A stretch of DNA of 64,000 nucleotides from Marinobacter sp. F4216 (GCF_019931195.1 NZ_JAIOUO010000004.1:434001-498000); one strand, 5' to 3'. Numbered from the stretch's first letter, positions 28,461-37,025 are shown. The notes: generated by a model from the sequence alone, not told the origin. Numbers and translations: made by a program.

Positions 28461-29603
28461 ATGCTAGACTTTGGAGATCCAACAAGATCTGTCCCGGAAG
28501 CGGACAGACGCTGTATCTTGCGGCCGGAGAATGCTGTGGACCTTGCCAATAACCCTTACTCGCCATCCTCAGGGCCGACACTTGCAGTTCTCAAATTCAA
28601 GCAGAGACTGGTTTTTCATCTGTATTCCTGGACCCTGATCGCTGCGGCACCGCTGTTGATAATCCGATGGCAGCAAGACCACCTGCTGCTGACTGCGCTG
28701 CTCCTGCTTTTCTGTCTAAACGCCTTGCTGGTCATGGGTTTTCTGCATTTCCGCGGCACCTATTTTCTGAAAGGCCGCCTGTTCCCTCTGCTGGCCATAA
28801 TGTGCTCGGTCTATTCCACAGCCGTCAACGGCCATATCGGCCTGTACTGGGCCTATCCGATTGCAGTCGTGTTTTTTTTCCTGTTGCCACTGAGAGAAGC
28901 CATCGCCAGCAATATTCTTTTCCTTATCCTGTTGGCCGTGGTGTCGTACCTCACTTTTCCGGAAGCCGACGTCTGGCGAATCACTTTTTCCCTGGCGCTG
29001 ACCTGCCTGTTCGCCCTGGTGTCTGCCTGGCTGGTGGGCAAGATTCAGCAGGAGCTGGTCCGCCTGGCGACCACCGACCCACTCACCGGGTGCCTGAATC
29101 GATCACAGCTTTCCGATCTTCTGAACAACCAGATCCAGATGCGGGAACGCTACGAACGGGTATCCAGCGCGGTACTGATCGATCTGGATTTTTTCAAAGC
29201 CGTGAATGACCAATGGGGTCACCTGGCAGGGGACAGGATTCTGCAGGAGCTGGTGACTCGAATCCGTGGCCGGCTTCGGGAAACCGACCAGCTGTTTCGA
29301 ATCGGCGGCGAGGAATTCATGGTCCTTTTGCCGGAAACCCGACAGAAAGACGCCGAAAATCTCGCAAACCAGTTGCTTCTGACCATACGGTCAAAACCGT
29401 TCTTCAACGAAATACGGGTAACGGCCAGCGTGAGTGTGGCGGAAGTCTGCCGGGGCGAGACCTGGTCCGCATGGCTGAATCGCGCTGACCAGGCGCTTTA
29501 CGAAGCGAAAGCACGGGGCCGTAATCGCGTTGAGATCGCACCCAACAGTCCTTCGGATCAGGCACCGGATCCTTCAGGCCAGCCTGCCCCGGCCACCAGT
29601 TAG
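28461..29603 (+). CDS. Diguanylate cyclase with multi-helix membrane sensor
   Basis: The 380-residue protein has about five to six membrane helices (residues 50-200) and a GGDEF domain with the active motif GGEEF at 282-286. The inhibitory RxxD site (RETD) stands five residues upstream of it. It should make cyclic di-GMP, with product feedback. The signal sensed by the membrane part is unknown. The N-terminal 35 residues before the first helix are unusual, and a later start is possible. Confidence 0.9.
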   Translation: MLDFGDPTRSVPEADRRCILRPENAVDLANNPYSPSSGPTLAVLKFKQRLVFHLYSWTLIAAAPLLIIRWQQDHLLLTALLLLFCLNALLVMGFLHFRGTYFLKGRLFPLLAIMCSVYSTAVNGHIGLYWAYPIAVVFFFLLPLREAIASNILFLILLAVVSYLTFPEADVWRITFSLALTCLFALVSAWLVGKIQQELVRLATTDPLTGCLNRSQLSDLLNNQIQMRERYERVSSAVLIDLDFFKAVNDQWGHLAGDRILQELVTRIRGRLRETDQLFRIGGEEFMVLLPETRQKDAENLANQLLLTIRSKPFFNEIRVTASVSVAEVCRGETWSAWLNRADQALYEAKARGRNRVEIAPNSPSDQAPDPSGQPAPATS

Positions 29604-29610
29604 GGTTGAT

Positions 29611-30537
29611 TCAACCCTCCCGGGCAATGTCTTTTCTGAAATCCCGGTAGTTGGTGAATACCTCCCAGGGGCACTCGACATGGGGGTAGTGCCCGACGTT
29701 TCGTAAACCGACCACATCCGGATTCTTCACCAGTTCCCGATAACGCCTTGCCATCGCCGCCCCGGACACCGGATCGGCAGTGCCCGAGATCAGTCTCATG
29801 GGCTGGGAAGTTTTCTGCAGTGCCCCCACCCAGCGGTTGCGGTGGCAGCGACGTTCCTCCATAAACTGGATCAGGTGGTGCAGAATGCCCCGGCCGTTGT
29901 TGTAAGTGATCAGGTACCAGAAATCGTCCAGATCGATCCGACCGGGCGGATTCTGGCTGCCAAACAAGCGGAGGAAATTGCGTTCGAAGGTACGGCGGGT
30001 CAGTCCCCGGCTGAAGAGCCCACCGAGAGGGCTCTTCAGGAGTTTCTGTATCAGCAGGGGCGAATGCACCTCGGGGAAAAGGGCACCATTAAGGAAACAC
30101 ACGCTATCAATGCCAAAGGGCAGCACGCCTTCCTGCTCCCGGGCCATCAGCTCCTGCGCCACGCTACAGCCGTAATCATGGGCAAACAGGTGCACCGATC
30201 TCAGTCCAAGTCCGTCGATCCAGCCCTGGAAAAGATCGGCCTGATCCTCGATGCTGTAGGTGTATTCAACGGGTTTGTCGGAAAACCCAAAACCAAGCAT
30301 GTCCAGCGTCAGAACGTTGAACTGCTGACTGAGCATGGGCCATATCCGGCTCCAATCCCAACTGGAGGTCGGAAAACCGTGCAGCAGGACCAAAGCATCG
30401 CCCTGTCCCGCCATGCGACTGAAAATGGCGTGGCCATCGTAACTGAACCACTTGCCTCCCTGCTGCCACCACTCCAAGGTGCCCGATTCCCGCACCGTCT
30501 GAGCAGCGCCAGGGTCATCGGTGAATACCTGTTCCAT
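29611..30537 (-). CDS. Alpha/beta hydrolase with Asp nucleophile (epoxide hydrolase/haloalkane dehalogenase-like)
   Basis: The 308-residue protein has an HGFPTSS oxyanion segment at about 53-59. The nucleophile elbow is HDYG with Asp121 in place of Ser, the acid lies in SGTADPVSG, and the catalytic His lies in NVGHYPH. An Asp nucleophile points to epoxide hydrolases, haloalkane dehalogenases or fluoroacetate dehalogenase-like enzymes. The substrate cannot be read from the sequence. It stands convergent to the cyclase gene with 7 bases between them. Confidence 0.8.
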   Translation of the reverse strand: MEQVFTDDPGAAQTVRESGTLEWWQQGGKWFSYDGHAIFSRMAGQGDALVLLHGFPTSSWDWSRIWPMLSQQFNVLTLDMLGFGFSDKPVEYTYSIEDQADLFQGWIDGLGLRSVHLFAHDYGCSVAQELMAREQEGVLPFGIDSVCFLNGALFPEVHSPLLIQKLLKSPLGGLFSRGLTRRTFERNFLRLFGSQNPPGRIDLDDFWYLITYNNGRGILHHLIQFMEERRCHRNRWVGALQKTSQPMRLISGTADPVSGAAMARRYRELVKNPDVVGLRNVGHYPHVECPWEVFTNYRDFRKDIAREG

Positions 30538-30729
30538 GCGTTATCCCCGGCGAGGTTCCAAAGTTCAGACTGTATAGCATTCCACCGCCACCTTCTATAG
30601 CCCTTCTGCTGGCTGTCAAAGACGCCTAAGCCAGGGGAATTTTCATAGGTAACAACCGTTGCAGGCGTGGAGATACAGATCAAATTGGCTTAAGCTTGCC
30701 CCCCGAACGACACAGCATCGGAACAGATT

Positions 30730-31299
30730 ATGAGCACCCCTCTAGACGACCTTGCCGGACACTTCAAAGCCATTATTGATGGATTGGGTGAAGACACCGA
30801 CCGCGAGGGTCTGCAAAACACGCCCATGCGTGCGGCCAAGGCCATGCAGTTTCTCACTCAGGGTTACAACCAGAGCCTTGACGAGTTGGTGAACAACGCA
30901 GTTTTCGAGTCCGCCATGGATGAGATGGTGGTGGTGCAAGACATCGAGCTGTATAGCATGTGCGAACACCACATGCTGCCGTTTATCGGCAAGTGCCACA
31001 TCGCCTACCTGCCTCAGGGCCGGGTTCTGGGGCTGTCCAAGTTCGCCCGTATTGTCGATATGTATGCCCGCCGGCTGCAGATCCAGGAAAACCTGACCCG
31101 CCAGATTGCCGAGGCCATCGAAAATGTGACCAACGCAAAGGGCGTCGCCGTGGTGATCGAAGCCCAGCACATGTGCATGATGATGCGGGGCGTGGAAAAA
31201 CAGAACTCGAAGATGAAAACCTCCGTAATGCTGGGACAGTTCCGCAAATCCCAGGCAACACGCAACGAGTTCCTGCAGCTGGTTGCGCAACGGGGCTGA
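30730..31299 (+). CDS. folE: GTP cyclohydrolase I
   Basis: The 189-residue enzyme converts GTP to dihydroneopterin triphosphate, the first step of folate and tetrahydropterin synthesis. The zinc-binding CEHHMLPF starts at Cys78, and the second cysteine lies in [10 protein letters not shown]. The core [27 protein letters not shown] is fully conserved across the family (read in parts). It stands alone, with a hairpin following it. Confidence 0.97.
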   Translation: MSTPLDDLAGHFKAIIDGLGEDTDREGLQNTPMRAAKAMQFLTQGYNQSLDELVNNAVFESAMDEMVVVQDIELYSMCEHHMLPFIGKCHIAYLPQGRVLGLSKFARIVDMYARRLQIQENLTRQIAEAIENVTNAKGVAVVIEAQHMCMMMRGVEKQNSKMKTSVMLGQFRKSQATRNEFLQLVAQRG

Positions 31300-31306
31300 G
31301 ACCCCG

Positions 31307-31339
31307 GTGACCACCGTCAGCGGGCCTGATGGTGGTCAC
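31307..31339 (+). terminator. Hairpin after folE
   Basis: A 13-bp stem (outer arms GTGACCACC and GGTGGTCAC) with a GCGGGCC loop starts 8 bases after the folE stop. A five-T run follows about 12 bases later, so it is a strong hairpin but not a textbook intrinsic terminator. Confidence 0.5.
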
Positions 31340-31366
31340 TTACCCGAGACTTTTTCGTCGCCAAAA

Positions 31367-31382
31367 TGTGACACGTGTCACA
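31367..31382. promoter_or_regulatory. CRP/Vfr-type operator before the HD-GYP gene
   Basis: The perfect 16-base palindrome TGTGACACGTGTCACA matches the CRP/Vfr consensus TGTGA-N6-TCACA at every defined position, with AAA flanking on the left. A possible promoter ATGACA (31399-31404), 16 bases, CATACT (31421-31426) puts the site near -58, a class I activator position. Confidence 0.7.
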
Positions 31383-31458
31383 CTTATTCCTACTGACAAT
31401 GACACCCGGTAGGTCTCTGCCATACTTTGGATAAACATCTAATAAGACTGGTAGAGCC

Positions 31459-32787
31459 ATGTGGTTCCGACGTAAATCCAGCAATGCTGCCACACCCGCA
31501 GCCCACACCAAGCCATCACAAGTCCGGAAAACTGGTTCGCAACAGAGCCAGGAACCGACATCCTCTCTTCGCCGCGTCCGCATGCCCGTCGATCTGCTTG
31601 AGCGCGGAATGATCATCATCAAGCTGGACCGTCCGTGGAACGAGGTACCTGTACTGTTCCAGGGGTTTGTACTGTCGGACGATTCCCAGGCGGACATTCT
31701 CCGGCAATACTGTGACTGGGTGCTTGTCGAGGACGAAGAAGAACGGCTGAACCCCATCCTGGACCGCGTGGTCCTGCGCAAGGAAATGGCCACCCGGCCA
31801 CTGCCCGAAACGCGCTCTCTGGCCGAGGAAATGCCCCGGGCCCGGGCAGCCTGGATCCAGGGCCAGCAGTTCATCGACAAGGTGACCCGGGACCTCGAGT
31901 CGGGTGACGATCTGGACTTCGACGAAGCCCGGCCCATCATCAAGCATTGCGTCGAGAGTATTCAGGCCAACGCCAGTGCCATGTTCTGGATGAGCCGGAT
32001 TAAAAGTCGGGATGCCTACACCGCCGAACACTGCCTGCGGGTTGCCATTTTCTCCATCGCCTTTGCCCGCTTCCTTGGCATGCCGGACAAAGATCTGGAA
32101 ACCGTCGGGATGTGCGGCCTGTTGCACGATCTGGGCAAGCTCAAGGTGCCCCAAAGCATTCTGAATAAGCCCGGGACCCTGACCCAGGAAGAAATGCAGA
32201 TCATGCAGGAGCACACCATCCTGGGCTATGAGCTGTTGAAAGCCGACAGCAAGCTAGACCCGATCATCAGCGACGTCAGCAGCCATCACCATGAACGCAT
32301 GGATGGCCAGGGCTACCCCCATCAGCTGGCGGACTGGCAGATCAGTCGTTACTCCCGCCTGGTGGCCATCGTGGACTCGTTCGATGCCATCACCAGTGAC
32401 CGCTGCTACAAGGATGGTCTGTCTGCCTCCGAAGCCATCTCCATCCTGTACAAAAACCGCGGGCAGCAGTTCGACGCCGGCATGGTGGAAGGGTTCATTC
32501 GCATGATCGGCGTGTATCCGCCCGGCAGCCTGGTGGAGCTGAACTCCGGCGAAGTCGCGCTGGTGGTGGCCACCCATCCTGGCCGAAAGCTCAAGCCCCG
32601 GGTGGAAATCCTCCTGGATGCCAACAAGAACCCCATGACCCCACGGGTTGTGGATCTGGGGGCGCAGACCGCTGAAGCGGGCATGGAGCGGGAAATTGCC
32701 CATCCCCTCGCTGACGGCGCCTTCGGTATTTCCCTTAGGGGACGAATCCAGCAGCTGACGGCAAAATCCTTCTCAGACGCCTTTTAG
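31459..32787 (+). CDS. HD-GYP cyclic di-GMP phosphodiesterase with DUF3391
   Basis: The 442-residue protein has an N-terminal DUF3391-like region (about 35-170). The HD-GYP domain follows, with LLHDLGK near 221-227 and HHERMDGQGYP near 276-286. Both diagnostic motifs are intact, so it should break down cyclic di-GMP to GMP. No membrane segment is seen. The first 35 residues are Ser/Thr/Pro-rich and probably disordered. A perfect CRP/Vfr-type site upstream suggests cAMP control. Confidence 0.92.
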   Translation: MWFRRKSSNAATPAAHTKPSQVRKTGSQQSQEPTSSLRRVRMPVDLLERGMIIIKLDRPWNEVPVLFQGFVLSDDSQADILRQYCDWVLVEDEEERLNPILDRVVLRKEMATRPLPETRSLAEEMPRARAAWIQGQQFIDKVTRDLESGDDLDFDEARPIIKHCVESIQANASAMFWMSRIKSRDAYTAEHCLRVAIFSIAFARFLGMPDKDLETVGMCGLLHDLGKLKVPQSILNKPGTLTQEEMQIMQEHTILGYELLKADSKLDPIISDVSSHHHERMDGQGYPHQLADWQISRYSRLVAIVDSFDAITSDRCYKDGLSASEAISILYKNRGQQFDAGMVEGFIRMIGVYPPGSLVELNSGEVALVVATHPGRKLKPRVEILLDANKNPMTPRVVDLGAQTAEAGMEREIAHPLADGAFGISLRGRIQQLTAKSFSDAF

Positions 32788-32867
32788 CCCTACCACCAAC
32801 CAGACACAGCGTACCGGCTGGCCGCCATGACCACCGATGCCCAGATTGCCGGAGCCACGGCCGATTC

Positions 32868-32910
32868 CGGATTGTAATCCGTCATGGGTGCCCCCACTAT
32901 TGGGGCACCC
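32868..32910. other. Two inverted repeats after the HD-GYP gene
   Basis: The intergenic stretch 32788-32941 holds two perfect inverted repeats: CGGATT-GT-AATCCG (32868-32881) and GGGTGCCCC / GGGGCACCC with a 7-base loop (32886-32910). The second may terminate the HD-GYP transcript, but no T-run follows it. Confidence 0.4.
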
Positions 32911-32920
32911 ACATCAGGAA

Positions 32921-33005
32921 TCGTGAGCTGGAATCGAACCTATGACCCCGAAATACCTGACTCCGGAACAGGACTACCTTATCCGGCGCTGGGAGCGCTG
33001 GAACC
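32921..33005 (-). other. tRNA-Arg(CCG)-like degenerate sequence
   Basis: Read on the minus strand, the segment contains a GGATA D-loop-like element, then TTCCGGA with CCG in the anticodon position, then GGTTCGATTCC like a T arm. The T stem has mismatches, the variable region is about 9 bases too long compared with a standard tRNA-Arg, and no acceptor stem forms. It could be a decayed tRNA or chance similarity, and it overlaps the start of the next gene. Confidence 0.2.
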
Positions 33006-33250
33006 GGAATTATTTCATTGTTGCCTTCGTTGCTCTTGTCATCCTGCTGGTGTTCAGCAGCCAGCTCGGACTGTCCAGCGGCGACAGCTGGGGCCCCCTT
33101 GGCGTGCTGATTTCGCTCATCATAACCCCCATCATCATTCTACAGCTCCGGCTGGCCTGCCCGGCGTGTGGCCAGAAAATCGGCTGGCAGGCCAAACTGA
33201 TGGCCCCCGACCAGTGCAAAAACTGCGGTACCTTCCTGCACTCCCGGTAA
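32942..33250 (+). CDS. Small membrane protein with zinc-ribbon C-terminus
   Basis: This is a 102-residue protein with two hydrophobic segments (about 26-42 and 52-68), then a CPACG...CKNCG pair of cysteine knuckles at about 74-97 that should bind zinc. The family is not recognised. It lies between the HD-GYP gene and the metal operon on the same strand. Its first 20 codons overlap a tRNA-like sequence on the other strand. Confidence 0.55.
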   Translation: MTPKYLTPEQDYLIRRWERWNRNYFIVAFVALVILLVFSSQLGLSSGDSWGPLGVLISLIITPIIILQLRLACPACGQKIGWQAKLMAPDQCKNCGTFLHSR

Positions 33251-33269
33251 TCAGCGCTTAATTACACGC

Positions 33270-33301
33270 TTGACCTGTGAGTTACTCACAGGTTTTACGC
33301 T
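33270..33301 (+). promoter_or_regulatory. MerR-type operator/promoter of the metal operon
   Basis: A -35 element TTGACC (33270-33275) is followed by a 21-base perfect palindrome at 33273-33293, with arms ACCTGTGAGT and ACTCACAGGT around a central T. A -10-like TACGCT lies at 33296-33301. The 19-20 base spacing, longer than the usual 17, and a dyad in the spacer are the hallmark of MerR-family activation. Confidence 0.75.
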
Positions 33302-33381
33302 ATGCTTACTGAGTGCTCCGAGGCTGGCACATTGGTCACCCCTCGGATGCTTTACGACTGCCATACAAGGGGAGCCGCCCC

Positions 33382-33813
33382 ATGAAAGTCAAAGACATAG
33401 CGCAAGCCGCAGAGGTCAGTCCGGACACCGTCCGCTTCTATACCCGCGAGGGTCTGCTAACGCCACAGCGGGATCCGGACAACAATTACCAGTTGTTCAA
33501 CGCCGACGACCTCCGCCGTCTCAGGTTCGCCCGCAAAGCCCGACAGCTGGGTTTCTCGCTTCCGGAAATCCGAACCATCATGGCGCAGGCCGATGATCAC
33601 CACTCCCCCTGCCCCATGGTGCGGGACGTATTCGAGGAGCGCCTGACCGAAGTGGAGCGCCAGATCGAGGAACTTCAGCAATTGCGCGGACGCATGCGAT
33701 CTGCCTTGAGCGCCTGGAAGGATATGCCCGATGGCACCCCCGATGGCCATACCATCTGCCAGCTGATTGAACACTGGGACGACGCACCAGACAGCAGGGA
33801 GTGCGCATCATGA
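33382..33813 (+). CDS. MerR-family metal-responsive regulator
   Basis: The 143-residue protein has an N-terminal winged helix (KVKDIAQAAEVSPDTVRFYTREGLL at about 3-27), a dimerisation helix, and a metal-binding C-terminus. Cysteines are seen in SPCPMVR near residue 77 and in GHTICQLIE near 129. A middle cysteine found in the ZntR/PbrR/MerR group is missing, so it is not a typical Zn/Pb/Hg sensor. CueR-like copper sensing is the best guess given the downstream CopA-type ATPase. The ATG has a GGGGAG ribosome site. Its stop overlaps the start of copA (ATGA). Confidence 0.82.
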   Translation: MKVKDIAQAAEVSPDTVRFYTREGLLTPQRDPDNNYQLFNADDLRRLRFARKARQLGFSLPEIRTIMAQADDHHSPCPMVRDVFEERLTEVERQIEELQQLRGRMRSALSAWKDMPDGTPDGHTICQLIEHWDDAPDSRECAS

Positions 33814-36401
33814 AAACGTCCGTCACATTGCATCCGGCATTATCGGTGTCCGGGGCCACCTGCCAAGGTTGCGTGAAGAAAATCCGTGCGGCGCTGGAGC
33901 CCCTGACCGGGCACGCCGAGCTGATCGAGGTGGACCTCCAGAATCAGACCATCGCGCTCCCCGATGACATTGATCCAGAGCAGGCCGCCAAACGGGTGTC
34001 CGAAGCCGGTTATCCGGCCAGCCCACTGGCGGAAAAAGACGACCAGCCAGCGGCCTGTTGCGCCAGCAAAGCGGAGAAGGTCGGGGAAAAGCCCGAGTCC
34101 GGGGCCAGCAGTGGCCACGACTCGCACCACGATCACGGCAGTGGCGATGACTCTGGAGATCAGATCACCCTGGCGGTCACCGGAGCCACCTGTGCTTCCT
34201 GCGTGAACACCATCGAGAAGGCACTCAACTCGGTGCCCGGAATCACCGGGGCGCACATGAATCTGGCCGATAACACCGCCTCGGTGCGCGGTCAGGCTGA
34301 CCCGGGCGCGCTGGTAAAAGCCATCGAGCGGGCTGGCTATGGCGCATCGGTGATTGAGGATGCCGACGAAGCGGATGCCGAAAAGCAGCAGAAGGACCAG
34401 GCTGAGTACCGTAGCCTGCTGGTCAAAATGGCCATCAGTCTGTCACTCGGGCTGGGCCTGATGATCTGGGGCATGGGTTTTGGCTCCATGATGATCACCG
34501 AAGCCAATCAAGGCACCTGGTTAATCCTAGGCGCATTGACGCTGGTGGTCATAGTTGCCACCGGCGGGCACTTTTACACCGGTGCCTGGAAGGCCTTCCG
34601 CAACCACAATGCGAACATGGATACCCTGATCGCCCTGGGCACCGGGACCGCGTGGCTCTATTCCATCGTGGTGGCCAGCCTTCCGGCTCTGGTTCCCGAA
34701 GCCGCGAGGCATGTGTATTTCGAAGCATCAGCCATGATCATTGGCCTGATCAACCTCGGCCAGGCACTGGAACTGCGTGCCAAGGGCAAAACCTCCGAGG
34801 CGGTCCGACGGCTGCTGGATCTGCGCCCCAAGACAGCCCGGGTTATTCGCGATGGGGACGAACGTGAAGTTCCTGTGGCCGAAGTGAAAGTCGGAGACCA
34901 TATCCGGGTTCGGCCCGGCGAACAGCTGCCGGTGGATGGCGTGATTACCGAAGGCGAAACCCGCATCGATGAGAGCATGCTGACCGGTGAACCCATGCCG
35001 GTGACCAAGCAGACCGGTGACGAGGTATCCGCCGGCACCCTGAACACCCATGGTGCCATCGTGTTCGAGGCCACCCGGGTCGGGTCGCAGACCGCCCTGG
35101 CGCAGATTGTCCGGCTGGTCAAACAGGCCCAGGGCTCGAAACCGGCCATCGGTAAACTGGCCGACAAAATTTCCTCGGTGTTCGTGCCCGCGGTCATGCT
35201 CATTGCTGTGGTCGCGGCGCTGGCCTGGTACAACGTGGGCCCGGAACCGGCGGTCGCCCATATGATGGTCGCCGCCACCACCGTGCTGATCATCGCCTGC
35301 CCTTGTGCGCTGGGACTGGCAACCCCCATGTCGATCATGGTGGGTGTCGGCAAGGCCGCCGAATACGGTGCACTGATTCGCCAGGGCGATGCGCTGCAGA
35401 CCGCCAGCAAGCTGGATCTGGTGATCCTCGACAAGACCGGCACCATCACCGAGGGCCATCCCTCCGTGACCAAGGTGCACGCCGTCGATGGCGATGAGGA
35501 CACCCTGCTGAGCCTGGCAGCGGGTCTGGAACGACATTCCGAGCACCCGCTGGCTGACGCCATCGTGCGCAAGGCCGAAGAGTTGAATCTCCAACCCGAG
35601 GACACCGAGGGTTTCGAGGCTCTGAATGGCCAGGGCGTCCGCGCCCGGTCACAGGGTGAGGTCCTCCGGCTGGGTAATCGCCGCTGGCTGGAATCCGAAG
35701 GCGTGGCACTGACTCAGCTGGACGACGCAGCCCAAGCCATCATCGACGACGCCGGTACCCCGCTGTTCCTGGCACTGGGCGATAAAGCGCTGGGGGTGAT
35801 CGGTGTGGCCGATGCCATCAAGGAGGATTCCCGGGACGCCATCGCCCGACTGCACGACGCAGGCGTTCGGGTGATGATGGTCACCGGTGACATCGAAGGG
35901 ACCGCCCGCGCGATCGCCGCACAGACCGGCATCGATGAATTCCGGGCCGAAGTGATGCCCGAGGACAAGGCGGAAGTGGTGAGCGCCATGCGGGGCAAGG
36001 GCTACACCGTGGCCATGGTCGGTGATGGCATCAACGACGCGCCAGCGCTGGCCGCCGCCGATGTGGGCTTTGCCATTGGCACAGGCACCGATGTCGCCAT
36101 CGAAAGCGCGGGCATAACACTGATGCGGGGCTCCCTGCACGGCGTGCCGGATGCCATCGAAGTTTCCCGGGCAACCGTACGGAATATTCATCAGAACCTG
36201 TTCGGCGCGTTTGCCTACAACACCCTGGGCATTCCGGTCGCCGCCGGTATCCTGTACCCGATCTGGGGCATTCTGATGAGCCCGATACTGGCGGGTGCGG
36301 CCATGTCGCTGTCTTCGGTGACGGTGGTGTCCAATGCCAACCGGCTGCGCTGGTTTCGAACCAGCGGGGACTCACAGGGTCACAAGGAGACTCAATCATG
36401 A
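33810..36401 (+). CDS. copA: Copper-type P1B ATPase CopA
   Basis: The 863-residue pump has two N-terminal metal-binding domains, GATCQGC (Cys18, Cys21) and GATCASC (Cys128, Cys131). They are joined by a His/Ser/Gly-rich linker (about 75-115). Eight helices are expected, including the metal site CPC at 497-499. The phosphorylation loop DKTGT starts at Asp541, and there are the SEHPLA motif and GDGINDAPAL. CPC and tandem HMA domains indicate Cu(I) or Ag(I) export. The linker with CCASK and HDSHHDHG may add copper binding. Translational coupling to the regulator is evident. Confidence 0.93.
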   Translation: MKTSVTLHPALSVSGATCQGCVKKIRAALEPLTGHAELIEVDLQNQTIALPDDIDPEQAAKRVSEAGYPASPLAEKDDQPAACCASKAEKVGEKPESGASSGHDSHHDHGSGDDSGDQITLAVTGATCASCVNTIEKALNSVPGITGAHMNLADNTASVRGQADPGALVKAIERAGYGASVIEDADEADAEKQQKDQAEYRSLLVKMAISLSLGLGLMIWGMGFGSMMITEANQGTWLILGALTLVVIVATGGHFYTGAWKAFRNHNANMDTLIALGTGTAWLYSIVVASLPALVPEAARHVYFEASAMIIGLINLGQALELRAKGKTSEAVRRLLDLRPKTARVIRDGDEREVPVAEVKVGDHIRVRPGEQLPVDGVITEGETRIDESMLTGEPMPVTKQTGDEVSAGTLNTHGAIVFEATRVGSQTALAQIVRLVKQAQGSKPAIGKLADKISSVFVPAVMLIAVVAALAWYNVGPEPAVAHMMVAATTVLIIACPCALGLATPMSIMVGVGKAAEYGALIRQGDALQTASKLDLVILDKTGTITEGHPSVTKVHAVDGDEDTLLSLAAGLERHSEHPLADAIVRKAEELNLQPEDTEGFEALNGQGVRARSQGEVLRLGNRRWLESEGVALTQLDDAAQAIIDDAGTPLFLALGDKALGVIGVADAIKEDSRDAIARLHDAGVRVMMVTGDIEGTARAIAAQTGIDEFRAEVMPEDKAEVVSAMRGKGYTVAMVGDGINDAPALAAADVGFAIGTGTDVAIESAGITLMRGSLHGVPDAIEVSRATVRNIHQNLFGAFAYNTLGIPVAAGILYPIWGILMSPILAGAAMSLSSVTVVSNANRLRWFRTSGDSQGHKETQS

Positions 36402-36514
36402 TTGGAACGTTACTGGTTAATGCCGCAGGTATTGCCCTGATGGCGGCCATTGTGTGGTGGTTCTGGCTGGCGCCCTCAGCCGGCACCGGAGAACAGCACC
36501 ACGATCACCACTGA
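36398..36514 (+). CDS. 38-residue membrane peptide with His-rich tail
   Basis: This short gene starts within the copA stop codon (ATGA overlap). It encodes a single hydrophobic helix (about residues 4-26, with WWFWLA) and ends in GEQHHDHH. A AAGGAG ribosome site lies 9 bases before the ATG. Its position between the copper ATPase and a DUF411 protein and its His tail suggest a metal-handling accessory peptide. I do not know a family for it. It is easily missed because of its length. Confidence 0.65.
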   Translation: MIGTLLVNAAGIALMAAIVWWFWLAPSAGTGEQHHDHH

Positions 36515-36535
36515 ACAACCGATGGGATAAAACCG

Positions 36536-36985
36536 ATGAAAAAACCATTTGCGAGTATCGCCCTGACCCTCAGCCTCGGTCTCAGTTCACCGCTGATGGC
36601 CGAGGAGACCACCAACGACATCCATGTGTACAAATCCCCGACCTGTGGCTGCTGTGCTGACTGGGTCGAGCATCTGGAGGCCAATGGCTTCGATGTGGAA
36701 GTGACTGACACCAACGATCTCAACCCCATCAAGGTTGAGGCGGGCCTGTCCCGTGGCCTCGCCAGCTGCCATACCGCCTTCGTGGGTGATTACGTAATCG
36801 AAGGCCATGTTCCGGCCAGCGATATCCACAGGCTGTTGAAGGAGGCCCCTCAGGCCCGCGGGCTCACCGTTCCCGGCATGCCGGTGGGATCACCGGGCAT
36901 GGAGACGGGCGATCGCAAAGACCCCTATCAGGTCCTGCTGTTCAATGAGCAGGGACAGACTCGGGTCTTCGCCGACTATCACTGA
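36536..36985 (+). CDS. DUF411 periplasmic metal-binding protein
   Basis: The 149-residue protein has a signal peptide ending near SPLMA-E (residue 22) and the DUF411 core. The core carries YKSPTCGCCADWVEHL at about 32-47 and the conserved SCHTAFVGDYVIEGHVPA segment. DUF411 proteins accompany copper-resistance genes and probably bind copper in the periplasm. Its start follows the small peptide gene by 22 bases, completing the operon regulator-copA-peptide-DUF411. Confidence 0.88.
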   Translation: MKKPFASIALTLSLGLSSPLMAEETTNDIHVYKSPTCGCCADWVEHLEANGFDVEVTDTNDLNPIKVEAGLSRGLASCHTAFVGDYVIEGHVPASDIHRLLKEAPQARGLTVPGMPVGSPGMETGDRKDPYQVLLFNEQGQTRVFADYH

Positions 36986-37005
36986 GGGTCCGGATCGAGA
37001 GCTGG

Positions 37006-37025
37006 TGACGCCTCGACCGGCGTCA
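37006..37025 (+). terminator. Hairpin at the end of the metal operon
   Basis: A perfect 7-bp stem TGACGCC / GGCGTCA with loop TCGACC stands 20 bases past the DUF411 stop, followed by a pyrimidine-rich stretch with short T-runs. Confidence 0.45.

Noticed and set aside
30730..31314. Minus-strand frame antisense to folE
   Set aside because: The folE protein is a clear match to GTP cyclohydrolase I over its whole length.
32942..33005. Functional tRNA-Arg gene on the minus strand
   Set aside because: The T stem is mismatched, the anticodon stem needs a 9-base loop, and no acceptor stem forms, so it is kept only as a low-confidence relic.
33382..36985. A novel defence system in the metal operon
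   Set aside because: All recognised components are known metal homeostasis families; only the 38-residue peptide is unusual.
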